The position numbers were made by a program, and so were the translations under genes. Positions 1 to 7,503 of a stretch of 64,000 bases of DNA are shown here, in pieces. Each line of letters starts with the position of its first letter. Position 1 is the first letter of the stretch. Source of the DNA: Pseudomonas nitroreducens (GTDB lineage Bacteria; Pseudomonadota; Gammaproteobacteria; Pseudomonadales; Pseudomonadaceae). The notes under the pieces are model-generated. The model was not told the origin of the DNA and searched no databases. It worked only from the letters and a program-made list of their open reading frames with translations. The stretch spans positions 186,001-250,000 of the forward strand of contig NZ_JALJXP010000004.1 in assembly GCF_024170165.1 (NCBI RefSeq), read 5' to 3'.

Positions 1-962
1 GCCGCGCCAGCTGCCTGGTCAACCCGCGTGCGGCGTTCGAGACCGAACTGCGCTACCGCAAGGCACGCGTGCACAAGCGCATCGCCGTGATCGGCGCGGG
101 GCCGGCCGGGCTTTCTGCCGCCTGTGTCGCCGCCGAGCGCGGCCACCGGGTGACGCTGTTCGAGGCCGCCGCGGAGATCGGCGGGCAGTTCAACCTGGCC
201 CGGCGTGTGCCGGGCAAGGAAGAGTTCAGCGAGACGCTGCGCTACTTCGCCGTGCGTCTGGGCGAACTGGGCGTCGAAGTTCAGCTGGGACGGCGCATCC
301 GCCGCGGTGAACTGAGCGGCGAGTACGACGAGGTGATAGTCGCCACCGGCATCCAGCCGCGCACGCCGTCGATTCCGGGCATCGGCCACGCCAGGGTGCT
401 CAGCTACCTCGATGTGCTGCGTGGCGCAGCGGTGGGCGAGCAGGTCGCGCTGATCGGCGCCGGCGGCATCGGCTTCGACGTCGCCAGCTTTCTGCTGGCC
501 GAGCGCGAAGGCCCGCAACCGCTGGGCGAGTGGCTCGGCCAGTGGGGCATCGACCTGGACAACGCCACGGGAGGCGGACTGATCCCGCCAGTCGCCGCCG
601 CCCCACGCCGGCAACTCTGGCTGCTGCAGCGCAAGGCCGGCCAACCCGGCGCCGGGCTGGGCAAGACCAGCGGCTGGGTGCACCGCGCGCACCTCAAGCA
701 TCACGGCGTGCGCATGCTGGGCGGCGTGGAGTACCTGCGCATCGACGATGACGGGCTGCATGTGCGCATCGACGGCCAGGAGCAATGCCTGGCGGTGGAC
801 AACGTGGTGATCTGCGCCGGTCAGGAACCGCTGCTGGAACTGCAACCGACGCTCGCCGCGCAGAACCTGCGCTACCACGTCATCGGCGGGGCCAGCGTGG
901 CGCGGGAGCTGGACGCCAAGCGGGCGATCCGCGAAGGCGCGGAGCTGGCCGCACGCCTTTGA
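1..962 (+). CDS. fadH: NADPH-dependent 2,4-dienoyl-CoA reductase, C-terminal part (5' end outside window)
   Basis: Only the last ~320 codons are visible; the reading frame is open from base 3 and the gene begins upstream of the window. FadH reduces 2,4-dienoyl-CoA esters during beta-oxidation of unsaturated fatty acids, using FAD, FMN, a 4Fe-4S cluster and NADPH. The visible part opens with SCLVNPRA, which in this family carries the last cluster cysteine. It is followed by an FAD-binding Rossmann motif (IGAGPAGLSAA) and, about 110 residues on, a second dinucleotide motif (LIGAGGIGFDVA) for NADPH. The protein ends ...GAELAARL. The GTG at base 69 is an internal valine codon, not the start. The N-terminal TIM barrel is missing only because of the window edge. 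A related Old-Yellow-Enzyme/4Fe-4S reductase is the only realistic alternative. Confidence 0.9.
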   Translation, partial: RASCLVNPRAAFETELRYRKARVHKRIAVIGAGPAGLSAACVAAERGHRVTLFEAAAEIGGQFNLARRVPGKEEFSETLRYFAVRLGELGVEVQLGRRIRRGELSGEYDEVIVATGIQPRTPSIPGIGHARVLSYLDVLRGAAVGEQVALIGAGGIGFDVASFLLAEREGPQPLGEWLGQWGIDLDNATGGGLIPPVAAAPRRQLWLLQRKAGQPGAGLGKTSGWVHRAHLKHHGVRMLGGVEYLRIDDDGLHVRIDGQEQCLAVDNVVICAGQEPLLELQPTLAAQNLRYHVIGGASVARELDAKRAIREGAELAARL

Positions 963-970
963 CGGTTTCT

Positions 971-1061
971 GTAGGGACGAGGGGGACGCCTAGTTCTTGC
1001 TCGCGAACCGCCCAGCGCCGCAACTGCCTGGAAACTGTTCGCGAGCCAGCTCGCTCCTACA
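971..1061. repeat. REP pair, expanded-loop variant
   Basis: A converging pair of Pseudomonas REP arms lies between fadH and higB. The right arm is ordinary (GTTCGCGAGCCAGCTCGCTCCTAC). In the left arm the hairpin loop is expanded by about 15 bases, reading GAGGGGGACGCCTAGTTCTTG before GCTCGCGAAC is resumed. The same expanded arm recurs near 59.52 kb and 62.88 kb. Such elements are copied by RAYT transposases elsewhere in the genome; none is encoded here. Confidence 0.8.
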
Positions 1062-1111
1062 AGCTGAACACTGTGCGGAGAACCTTCTGACAAGCGTCTC
1101 GGCTAGGGCGA

Positions 1112-1132
1112 CTGTAATCTGTTAGATTACAG
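1112..1132. promoter_or_regulatory. Perfect palindrome, likely higBA autoregulatory operator
   Basis: The arms CTGTAATCT (1112-1120) and AGATTACAG (1124-1132) are perfect inverted repeats around a GTT spacer, ending 7 bases before the higB start codon. The site includes -10-like hexamers (TAATCT, TAGATT). HigA antitoxins bind palindromes in their own promoter, so the position fits HigA or HigBA autorepression. That is inference; the palindrome itself is read directly. Confidence 0.7.
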
Positions 1133-1139
1133 TCCGGCG

Positions 1140-1418
1140 ATGATCAGAAGCTTCCGTCACAAGGGGCTGCGCGCCCTTTACCAGCAAGGTGATCCTCGTG
1201 GAGTGAGGGCCGATCACGTGCCCCGGCTCAAACGCATCCTTGCCGCGCTGGAAAGCGCCAACGGCCCGCGAGACATGGACCTGCCCGGTTACCGCCTGCA
1301 CGGCCTGAAAGGTTCGCTGTCCGGCTGCTGGGCCGTCAGCGTCTCGGGCAACTGGCGCGTTACCTTCCGTTTCGTCGACAGCGACGTGGAGCTGCTGGAC
1401 TATCTCGACTACCACTGA
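1140..1418 (+). CDS. higB: HigB-type toxin of a type II toxin-antitoxin system (RelE superfamily)
   Basis: A 92-residue protein of the RelE/HigB family, whose members are ribosome-dependent mRNA interferases. The C-terminal half has the family signature: a short beta strand GCWAVSVSGNWRVTFRF followed by acidic DSDVELLDYLDYH. The N-terminus MIRSFRHKGLRALY matches the HigB subgroup, as does the toxin-first gene order. higA follows after 14 bases and the two are clearly one operon. The ATG at 1140 sits just 8 bases from the palindrome at 1112-1132, leaving no room for a normal Shine-Dalgarno site, so the mRNA leader is short or absent. Activity has not been shown; function is assigned from family and context. 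Confidence 0.88.
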   Translation: MIRSFRHKGLRALYQQGDPRGVRADHVPRLKRILAALESANGPRDMDLPGYRLHGLKGSLSGCWAVSVSGNWRVTFRFVDSDVELLDYLDYH

Positions 1419-1432
1419 CTGGAGCACCCAGC

Positions 1433-1720
1433 ATGGCGATGCACAACCCGCCCCACCCCGGCGAAATCCTCCTTGAGGATGTACTACCGGAGCTTCGCCT
1501 TTCCGTGACTGCTCTGGCGACCCATCTCGGCGTAAGCCGCCCGCACCTGTCCAAAGTGTTCCACGGCCGAGCGCCCATCAGCGCGGACCTAGCCTGGCGC
1601 CTGGAGCAGGCCGGCCTGGGCACGGCCCGCCACTGGTTGGCGATGCAGGCGGCTTACGATCTGTGGCAGGTCAGTCAGCAGGCGCACCCGCCCATTGCCC
1701 GGCTGCAAGCGGTGGCATAA
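1433..1720 (+). CDS. higA: HigA-type antitoxin (XRE-family helix-turn-helix)
   Basis: A 95-residue antitoxin preceded by a usable ribosome site (GGAG, 9 bases upstream). It begins MAMHNPPHPGEIL, the HigA hallmark (HPGEIL), followed by a helix-turn-helix around residues 24-50 (VTALATHLGVSRPHLSKVFHG) and the ISADLAWRLEQAG segment typical of the family. It should neutralise the upstream HigB and repress the operon through the palindrome at 1112-1132. Length and order are standard for chromosomal higBA modules. The next gene is convergent, so higBA is a compact two-gene cassette between fadH and the SRPBCC gene, consistent with horizontal gain, although its base composition is not visibly different. 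Confidence 0.9.
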   Translation: MAMHNPPHPGEILLEDVLPELRLSVTALATHLGVSRPHLSKVFHGRAPISADLAWRLEQAGLGTARHWLAMQAAYDLWQVSQQAHPPIARLQAVA

Positions 1721-1730
1721 GTCCCACGAA

Positions 1731-2132
1731 TCACCCCTCCAGCAACACCTTGATCGCCTGCAGGTCACGCTCCACCCACTGGGCGTCGCGCTCGAAGGTG
1801 GCGTCGTCCATCTGCGGCTGGCGCAGCAGGGTGAGTTGCAGCTCGCAGCCATCGGCATTGGCGATCAGCCGCAGCGGGATGTGCACGGCCGGCGCCTGCT
1901 CGGGCAGTACCTCGTGGTCGAGCACGCCATACACATTGCGCGGCGAGAAGCGCACGCGCAGGGGGCCCTGGGGCGTCTGCGCCAGCCAGAGTTCACCGTC
2001 CAGCGGTTCGATGGAGCTGCACAAGCCTGAAGCCCAGTAGGGAAAGTTCGTCGGGGCGGCGAGGAACTCGTAGGCAGTGTCGCGCGGCCGCTCGATGCGG
2101 ACGCTCAGTACGCGGGAAGCGCGGGTGGCCAT
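1731..2132 (-). CDS. SRPBCC-family protein
   Basis: A 133-residue protein of the START/SRPBCC helix-grip fold superfamily. It has the usual N-terminal start (SVRIERPRDTAYEFLAAPTNFPYWASG), in which a strand is followed by a helix carrying the xxFP.WA motif, and a long C-terminal helix (FERDAQWVERDLQAIKVLLEG). Such proteins bind hydrophobic ligands or act as lyases or cyclases; nothing here identifies the ligand. The start at 2132 is preferred over the ATG at 2147 because GGAGG lies 8 bases upstream of it and overlaps the earlier ATG. The gene converges on higA, with 10 bases between the stop codons, and stands alone. Confidence 0.75.
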   Translation of the reverse strand: MATRASRVLSVRIERPRDTAYEFLAAPTNFPYWASGLCSSIEPLDGELWLAQTPQGPLRVRFSPRNVYGVLDHEVLPEQAPAVHIPLRLIANADGCELQLTLLRQPQMDDATFERDAQWVERDLQAIKVLLEG

Positions 2133-2258
2133 GGTCGGGACCTCCATCGGGGCGGGAGCGACGCTCCAGTCTGGTGCATACTACGCGGCTGACTATTCTC
2201 GATCGACCGCAGGCCAGCCTTTCGCTGTCCTGCTTTGCGACCCTTTCCGGAGTTTCCC

Positions 2259-2708
2259 ATGCCTACGCCACCCTGGTGGTTGTTCGTCCTTCCGCTGATC
2301 GCCGGCGCCTGCCTGCCACTCCAGGCCGGCATCAACGGCCAGCTGGCCAAGCAAGTGTCCAGCGTGCTGGCCGCCGCGCTGATTTCCTTCTTCGTCGGCA
2401 TGCTCGGCCTGCTCGCACTGACCCTGGCCAATCGCGAGTTCCCCAGCATCGCGGCGATGCGCGGGATGCCCTGGTGGCAGTGGTGCGGCGGCTTCCTGGG
2501 GATGTTCTTCATCTTCATCGCCGCCTTTGCCGCGCCGCGCGTCGGTGCGCTGATGTTCATGGTGCTGGTGCTCGCCGGCCAGCTGGGCATGGCGCTGGCG
2601 CTCGACCACTTCGGCTGGGCCGGCTTCAAGGAAGCACCGGTGAGCACCCTGAAGATCGCCGGCATGGCCGCCATCGCGGTGGGTATCTGGATGATCCGCA
2701 AGGGCTGA
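2259..2708 (+). CDS. YdcZ-type DMT-family inner-membrane transporter (DUF606)
   Basis: A 149-residue, very hydrophobic protein with about five predicted membrane spans. Features of the YdcZ/DUF606 branch of the drug/metabolite transporter superfamily are the glycine-rich first helix (PLIAGACLPLQAGINGQLAK) and the GALMFMVLVLAGQLGMALALDHFGW segment. Members are half-size and probably dimerise; the substrate is unknown. A ribosome site (CCGGAG) lies 7 bases upstream of the ATG at 2259. The gene ends 46 bases before idi on the same strand and may be cotranscribed with it, although no functional link is obvious. Confidence 0.8.
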   Translation: MPTPPWWLFVLPLIAGACLPLQAGINGQLAKQVSSVLAAALISFFVGMLGLLALTLANREFPSIAAMRGMPWWQWCGGFLGMFFIFIAAFAAPRVGALMFMVLVLAGQLGMALALDHFGWAGFKEAPVSTLKIAGMAAIAVGIWMIRKG

Positions 2709-2754
2709 ACACCGCGGTTTACATTAAAGCAGTGGCGAACGGCAGGAGACGTCC

Positions 2755-3294
2755 ATGACCGATATCCAGGTGATCCTGGTCGATGAACATGACAACCCGA
2801 CCGGCACGATGGAAAAACACCAGGCCCATCATCTCGGGCTGCGCCACCGCGCCATCTCGGTCTATGTCTTCAATCGCGCCGGCGAACTGCTGCTGCAGCG
2901 CCGGGCGGCGGGCAAGTACCATTGCGGCGGGCTGTGGAGCAACACCTGCTGCGGCCACCCCTATCCCGACGAATCCGCGAAGCACGCCGCCGAACGCCGG
3001 CTGCGCGAGGAGATGGGCATCCAGGTCGGGTTGCGCAAACTGTTCGAGTTCAGCTACTGCCTGGAGCTGGCCAACGGCATGACCGAGCACGAGTACGGCC
3101 ACCTGTTCGGTGCGGTCGACGATCAACCGCCGCGCCCTGATCCGCAGGAGGCCGACGACTTCCGCTACGTCGCCCTGCCCGAGCTGGAAACCGAGATGGC
3201 TGCGCACCCGGAGCGTTTCACGCCCTGGTTCCTCATCTGTTTCCCGACCTTCAGGGACTATCTGCGCGATAACGGCGGAATCGCCGCTCTGTAG
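2755..3294 (+). CDS. idi: Isopentenyl-diphosphate delta-isomerase, type I
   Basis: A 179-residue Nudix-fold enzyme that interconverts isopentenyl and dimethylallyl diphosphate for isoprenoid synthesis. It shows the two catalytic motifs of type I isomerases: the cysteine segment NTCCGHP (residues 63-69, active cysteine probably Cys66) and the glutamate segment TEHEYGHLF (around Glu113). The metal-binding HRAISVYVFN and the Nudix-like helix ESAKHAAERRLREEMGI lie between them. The length matches the E. coli enzyme. GGAG stands 7 bases before the ATG. Bacteria with the MEP pathway make both isomers, so Idi is a balancing, usually dispensable enzyme. Confidence 0.93.
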   Translation: MTDIQVILVDEHDNPTGTMEKHQAHHLGLRHRAISVYVFNRAGELLLQRRAAGKYHCGGLWSNTCCGHPYPDESAKHAAERRLREEMGIQVGLRKLFEFSYCLELANGMTEHEYGHLFGAVDDQPPRPDPQEADDFRYVALPELETEMAAHPERFTPWFLICFPTFRDYLRDNGGIAAL

Positions 3295-3398
3295 AACGCC
3301 GCTCTATCGATGGCCGCTCTGTTCGTCGAAAGGCCAAGCAAATCTGCGCGCCGCTCACTATGATGCGCGCCTTCGCGCCACCGCACCGACTTGCCGCC

Positions 3399-3800
3399 AT
3401 GAGAAAACCACCACTGATCGCCAACGCCGAACTGGACCGCCTGGAAACCTGGGCGAAGTACACCTCGGGCCTGTGCAAGGACTGCAACGCCACCTGCTGC
3501 ACCATGCCGGCGGAAGTGAACGTCAACGACCTGATCCGTATCGGCGTCGTCGACGAATTCGAGCGCGACGAACCGGCGAAGAACATCGCCAAGCGCCTGC
3601 TCAAGGAAGGCGTCGTCGAGCGCTTCAACCAGAAGAGCGGCATCTTCACCCTGACCCGCACCAGCAACGGCGACTGCTACTTCCTCGACCGCAAGACGCG
3701 GCTGTGCAGCGTCTACGCCAAGCGCCCGGACACCTGCCGCAACCACCCGCAGGTCGGCCCACGCCCCGGCTACTGCGCCTACCGCAAGAAGACCGGCTGA
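3399..3800 (+). CDS. YkgJ-family cysteine-cluster protein
   Basis: A 133-residue cytoplasmic protein with the CxxCxxxCC cluster of the YkgJ family (C26, C29, C33, C34 in CKDCNATCC) and further cysteines in the C-terminal half (GDCYFLDRKTRLCSVYAKRPDTC and GYC). The pattern suggests a zinc or Fe-S site. The biochemical role of the family is not established. The start at 3399 (MRKPPLIANAEL) is chosen over the ATG at 3360 because family similarity would begin there; no strong ribosome site precedes either. The gene is flanked by idi and dinF on the same strand with independent-looking spacing. Confidence 0.75.
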   Translation: MRKPPLIANAELDRLETWAKYTSGLCKDCNATCCTMPAEVNVNDLIRIGVVDEFERDEPAKNIAKRLLKEGVVERFNQKSGIFTLTRTSNGDCYFLDRKTRLCSVYAKRPDTCRNHPQVGPRPGYCAYRKKTG

Positions 3801-3865
3801 TCACGGCCGGCTGAAAGCACGGGGCTCCCGGCTCGCTATACTGCGCGCCAGCTCAGGAGCCCCTC

Positions 3866-5215
3866 ATGAATTCCCTGCTCGAAGCCTGGCGGCATTCGCC
3901 AACCCACCGTCGTGTCTGGGCGCTTGCCGCGCCGATGATCCTCTCCAACGTCTCCGTACCGCTGGTCACCCTGGTGGACAGCGCGGTGATCGGCCACCTG
4001 CCGCACGCCCACCAGCTGGGCGCCGTGGCGGTCGGAGGCGGGCTCTACACCCTGCTGGTCGGCGTGCTGGGCTTCCTGCGCATGGGTACCACCGGGTTCG
4101 CCGCCCAGGCGGCCGGGCGTGAGGATGGCGGAGCGCTGCGGCGGATTCTCGGCCAGGGCCTGCTGCTGGCGCTGGGCCTGGCGCTGCTGCTCAGCCTGCT
4201 GGCGGTGCCGCTGACCGGGCCTGCGCTGGCACTGATGCGCCCGTCCCCCGAGCTGGACGTGCTGGCCCGCGAGTTCTTCCACATCCGCCTGTTCGGCCTG
4301 CCGGCAGCGCTGGCCACCTATGCACTGGTCGGCTGGTTCCTCGGCACGCAGAACGCCCGCGCGCCGCTGGCGATCCTGCTGACCACCAACCTCATCAACA
4401 TCGTGCTCAGCCTGTGGTTCGTGCTGGGTCTGGGCTGGGGCGTGGCCGGTGCAGCGAAGGCCGCGGTGACCGCCGAATGGGGCGGCGCGCTGCTGGGCCT
4501 GGCACTGACCCGTGGTGCGCTGTTGCGTTTCCCCGGCCTGCCGGACTGGTCGCGCCTGCGCGCCTGGGCCAGCTGGCGACCGTTGCTGATGGTCAACCGC
4601 GACATCTTCATCCGCAGCCTGGCGCTGCAGGGCGTGTTCTTCCTGCTCACGGTTCAGGGCACGCGCCTGGGCGACGCGACGGTGGCGGCCAACGCACTGC
4701 TGCTCAACGGCCTGATGGTCACCGCCTACGCCCTCGACGGCCTGGCCCACGCCGTCGAGGCGCTGTGCGGCCACGCCATCGGCGGGCGTGACCGCACCGC
4801 GCTGCGCCGCTCCCTGGTAGTCGCCTGCGGCTGGTCGCTGATCGCCAGCCTGCTGTTCGTCGCCTTCTTCGCCTGCTTCGGGCACCTGTTCATCGCCCTG
4901 CAGAGCGACATCCCGGAAGTGCGCGCCACCGCGGACCAGTACCTGCCCTACCTCGCCTGCCTGCCGCTGATCGGCATGTGGAGCTACCTGCTCGACGGCC
5001 TGTTCATCGGCGCCACCCGCGCCCGCGAGATGCGCAACGCCATGCTGCTGGCCTGCGCCGCCAGCCTGCCGCTGGGTTTCGCACTGCAGGGCTGGGGAAA
5101 TCACGGATTGTGGCTAACCTTCCTATGCTTCATGTTGCTGCGCGCGCTGGTCCTCGCCGGCTACGCCTGGCAGCTGACACGCCAAGATGCCTGGCAGGCG
5201 CCTGCCAGCCCCTGA
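3866..5215 (+). CDS. MATE-family efflux transporter (DinF-like)
   Basis: A 449-residue polytopic protein with about 12 membrane spans in two related halves, as in MATE (NorM/DinF) cation- or proton-coupled drug antiporters. The N-terminus AAPMILSNVSVPLVTLVDSAVIGHL is the diagnostic first helix, with the conserved aspartate after the LVT segment. The repeat half starts near residue 240 (REVNRDIFIRSL-like: LLMVNRDIFIRSLALQG). Closest in type to DinF. No lexA is next to it, so SOS control as in E. coli cannot be assumed. Ribosome site AGGAG lies 7 bases upstream. The following cyclase gene starts 17 bases after the stop and may be cotranscribed. Confidence 0.85.
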   Translation: MNSLLEAWRHSPTHRRVWALAAPMILSNVSVPLVTLVDSAVIGHLPHAHQLGAVAVGGGLYTLLVGVLGFLRMGTTGFAAQAAGREDGGALRRILGQGLLLALGLALLLSLLAVPLTGPALALMRPSPELDVLAREFFHIRLFGLPAALATYALVGWFLGTQNARAPLAILLTTNLINIVLSLWFVLGLGWGVAGAAKAAVTAEWGGALLGLALTRGALLRFPGLPDWSRLRAWASWRPLLMVNRDIFIRSLALQGVFFLLTVQGTRLGDATVAANALLLNGLMVTAYALDGLAHAVEALCGHAIGGRDRTALRRSLVVACGWSLIASLLFVAFFACFGHLFIALQSDIPEVRATADQYLPYLACLPLIGMWSYLLDGLFIGATRAREMRNAMLLACAASLPLGFALQGWGNHGLWLTFLCFMLLRALVLAGYAWQLTRQDAWQAPASP

Positions 5216-5232
5216 CCTGTTGAGGAGACGCC

Positions 5233-6276
5233 ATGCCGGCTTGTCCCATTCCCGTTGACGAATCCCTGCGTCAGCAGACCCTGGATGAGATGAACCTGCT
5301 CGACACCCCGGCCGAGCATTACCTGGACACCCTGGTCCAGCTGACCCAGGACCTGGTGAAGGTCGATACCGTGCTGATCAGCCTGATCGACCAGGAGCGC
5401 CAGTGGTTCAAGGCCCGCGTCGGCCTGGATGCCAGCGAGACCACCCGCGACGTGTCCTTCTGCGGCTACGCGATCCTCGGCGAGGACACCCTGCTGGTGC
5501 CCGATGCCACCCTCGACGAGCGCTTCGCCGACAACCCGCTGGTGCTCGGCCCGCCCTACATTCGTTTCTACGCCGGGCGCCCGCTGCGCGCGGGCAATGG
5601 CCAGGCCATCGGCACCCTGTGCATGGTCGACCCGCGACCGCGCAACATGACCGAGGCGCAGCAGACCAACTTCCGCGACCTCGCCACCCTCGCCGAGGGC
5701 TACCTGCAATTGCGCAGCCTGATCCAGAGCAACCGCGACCTGCGCGTGGAGATGGACCGCGAGCAGCGCAAGGCCCTGCTCGACCCGTTGACCCAGCTGT
5801 GGAACCGTGGCGGCCTGCACACTTTCCAGGAGCGCGAATGTCGCCTGGCGCGGGAGAGCCACGTGCAGCTGGGCGTGCTCTACGCCGACCTCGACCACTT
5901 CAAGGCGATCAACGACCAGCACGGCCACGCCGCTGGCGACCTGGTGCTCTGCGAGTGCGCCCGGCGCCTGCGCGCCGCGCTGCGGCCGGACGACCTGCTG
6001 GTGCGCCAGGGCGGCGAGGAATTCGTCGCCCTGCTCAAGGTGAAGGACGGTGAAGAACTGCAACGCGTCGCCGAACGCGTGCGCGAGCTGATCGGCCACG
6101 AGCCGGTGCAGCTGCCCTGCGGACCGTTGCCGGTCAGCCTGAGCATCGGCTGCACCCTGCTGGGCACCTCGGAACTTGTCGACCAGGCGCTGGAACGCGC
6201 CGATGGCGCGCTCTACAGTGCCAAGCAGGCCGGGCGCAACCGGGTGAGTTTCAGTGCGCCGCCGGCCTCAGCCTGA
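5233..6276 (+). CDS. GAF-GGDEF diguanylate cyclase
   Basis: A 347-residue soluble signalling protein that should make cyclic di-GMP from two GTP. Residues ~25-160 form a GAF sensor domain of the type found at the N-terminus of many Pseudomonas cyclases (LLDTPAEHYLDTLVQLTQ ... VSFCGYAIL ... FYAGRPL). Residues ~178-340 form the cyclase domain, with an intact active-site loop GGEEF at 260-264 and an intact allosteric I-site RxxD (Arg251, Asp254). Product inhibition is therefore expected. The GAF ligand is unknown. TTGAGGAG gives a strong ribosome site 6 bases before the ATG. Confidence 0.9.
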   Translation: MPACPIPVDESLRQQTLDEMNLLDTPAEHYLDTLVQLTQDLVKVDTVLISLIDQERQWFKARVGLDASETTRDVSFCGYAILGEDTLLVPDATLDERFADNPLVLGPPYIRFYAGRPLRAGNGQAIGTLCMVDPRPRNMTEAQQTNFRDLATLAEGYLQLRSLIQSNRDLRVEMDREQRKALLDPLTQLWNRGGLHTFQERECRLARESHVQLGVLYADLDHFKAINDQHGHAAGDLVLCECARRLRAALRPDDLLVRQGGEEFVALLKVKDGEELQRVAERVRELIGHEPVQLPCGPLPVSLSIGCTLLGTSELVDQALERADGALYSAKQAGRNRVSFSAPPASA

Positions 6277-6323
6277 CCGCCGCCCGAACAAAAAAAGTAA
6301 GGCCCCAGCAGAGGACCCCACCC

Positions 6324-6779
6324 ATGGCCCAAGCCATTGCCGCGTACCTGCACTACCTGTCGATCTTCATCCTGTTCGCCCTGCTGGTGCTGGAGCACCA
6401 GTTGTTCCGCCTGCCGCTGGACCTGGCGCGGGCGCGCAGCCTGGTGATAGTCGACCTGGCCTATGGCGCCTGCGCCGGCGTGGTGCTGCTGACCGGCGCG
6501 GCGCGCGTGGTCTGGTTCGCCAAGGGCACGGATTACTACCTGCACAACAGCCTGTTCCACGCCAAGATCGGCCTCTTCGTGCTGGTGGCGCTGCTGTCGA
6601 TCCTGCCGACCATGACCTTCCTCAACTGGCGCAACGAGCTCAAGGCCGGCCGCGTGCCGGTGCCCAGCGAGCGCCAGGCCCGGCTGGTGATCATGACCAT
6701 CCGCGTGGAGCTGCTGGCGCTGATGATCCTGCCGCTGCTGGCGACCCTGATGGCGCGTGGCTTCGGAATGATTGGCTGA
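6324..6779 (+). CDS. DUF2214-family inner-membrane protein
   Basis: A 151-residue membrane protein with four predicted spans (residues ~8-25, 45-65, 82-102, 128-148). The order of segments matches the DUF2214 family: YLHYLSIFILFALLVLEHQLF, then LVIVDLAYGACAGVVLLTGAARVVWFAKG, then FHAKIGLFVLVALL. The buried histidines and the RVVWF segment recall small heme-binding or redox membrane proteins, but no function is established. GAGG lies 8 bases before the ATG. The neighbours are unrelated. Confidence 0.78.
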   Translation: MAQAIAAYLHYLSIFILFALLVLEHQLFRLPLDLARARSLVIVDLAYGACAGVVLLTGAARVVWFAKGTDYYLHNSLFHAKIGLFVLVALLSILPTMTFLNWRNELKAGRVPVPSERQARLVIMTIRVELLALMILPLLATLMARGFGMIG

Positions 6780-6874
6780 GCGCATTCCTACAGACAGATA
6801 AGCGCCCTCCGATTCAGCCGCTGCGGTAATCGACGGATGCTCCTGCGCAGCCCCGACTGCCGCAGGACCTCACC

Positions 6875-7501
6875 ATGTTTCGCCGCTCCCCCGACCGCCT
6901 CCCCTGGCCGTTGCTCTCCATCATGGCGGCCCTCGTCCTGAGCGGCTGCGCGAGCAACGAGTTCACTTTCGAAGCCGACCTGCCTGGCGACTTTCAGCTC
7001 ACCGGCGATGCGCAGTACAGCGGTGCCACCTGCGAGCAGCCGGTGACCCACCGCATCTTCGAGACTCCGGGCCACAGCGAGCGGCCGCAGCGGGTCAGTT
7101 TCCAGGTGCCATTGAGCACCCGCGAGGGCGGCTGCACGCGGGACCTGAGTCGTATCGAGATCCAACTCGACGGCGATTCCGCCGATCTCGCCGGCACCCC
7201 CACAGCGCCGGACCAGGCCTTCGCCATTCTCCGATTCCAGGACCGTCTCGCCGATGCCGCCCTGCGCATGCCGCGCAAGGGCGTACGCATCTTCGACGGC
7301 CAGTGCCGTTGGCTGCAGCCGGCGCCGGGCGAGTTGCCGATGCAGCAGCGCACCCTGCAATGCCAGGCCTCCGACTTCATGGGCAACTGGCTGGAAGGCG
7401 CCCCCGGCGGCTCGCTGCAGCGCAATGAGTTGCCCGGGCGCATCGTGCGACTGGCCATCGGCATGGCGCCGGATCTACCCGCCACCGCCACCGGCCAGTA
7501 G
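6875..7501 (+). CDS. Hypothetical lipoprotein
   Basis: A 208-residue predicted lipoprotein. A positively charged start and hydrophobic stretch lead to the lipobox VLSGC with Cys25 as the lipidated residue. The next residue is Ala, so there is no Asp+2 inner-membrane retention signal and the outer membrane is the likely location. The mature part is beta-rich and has several cysteines (GATCEQP, GGCTRD, DGQCRW, LQCQA) that could form disulfides. I do not recognise a family. It converges with the downstream arylamine N-acetyltransferase gene, two bases separating the stops. Confidence 0.7.
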   Translation: MFRRSPDRLPWPLLSIMAALVLSGCASNEFTFEADLPGDFQLTGDAQYSGATCEQPVTHRIFETPGHSERPQRVSFQVPLSTREGGCTRDLSRIEIQLDGDSADLAGTPTAPDQAFAILRFQDRLADAALRMPRKGVRIFDGQCRWLQPAPGELPMQQRTLQCQASDFMGNWLEGAPGGSLQRNELPGRIVRLAIGMAPDLPATATGQ

Positions 7502-7503
7502 CG

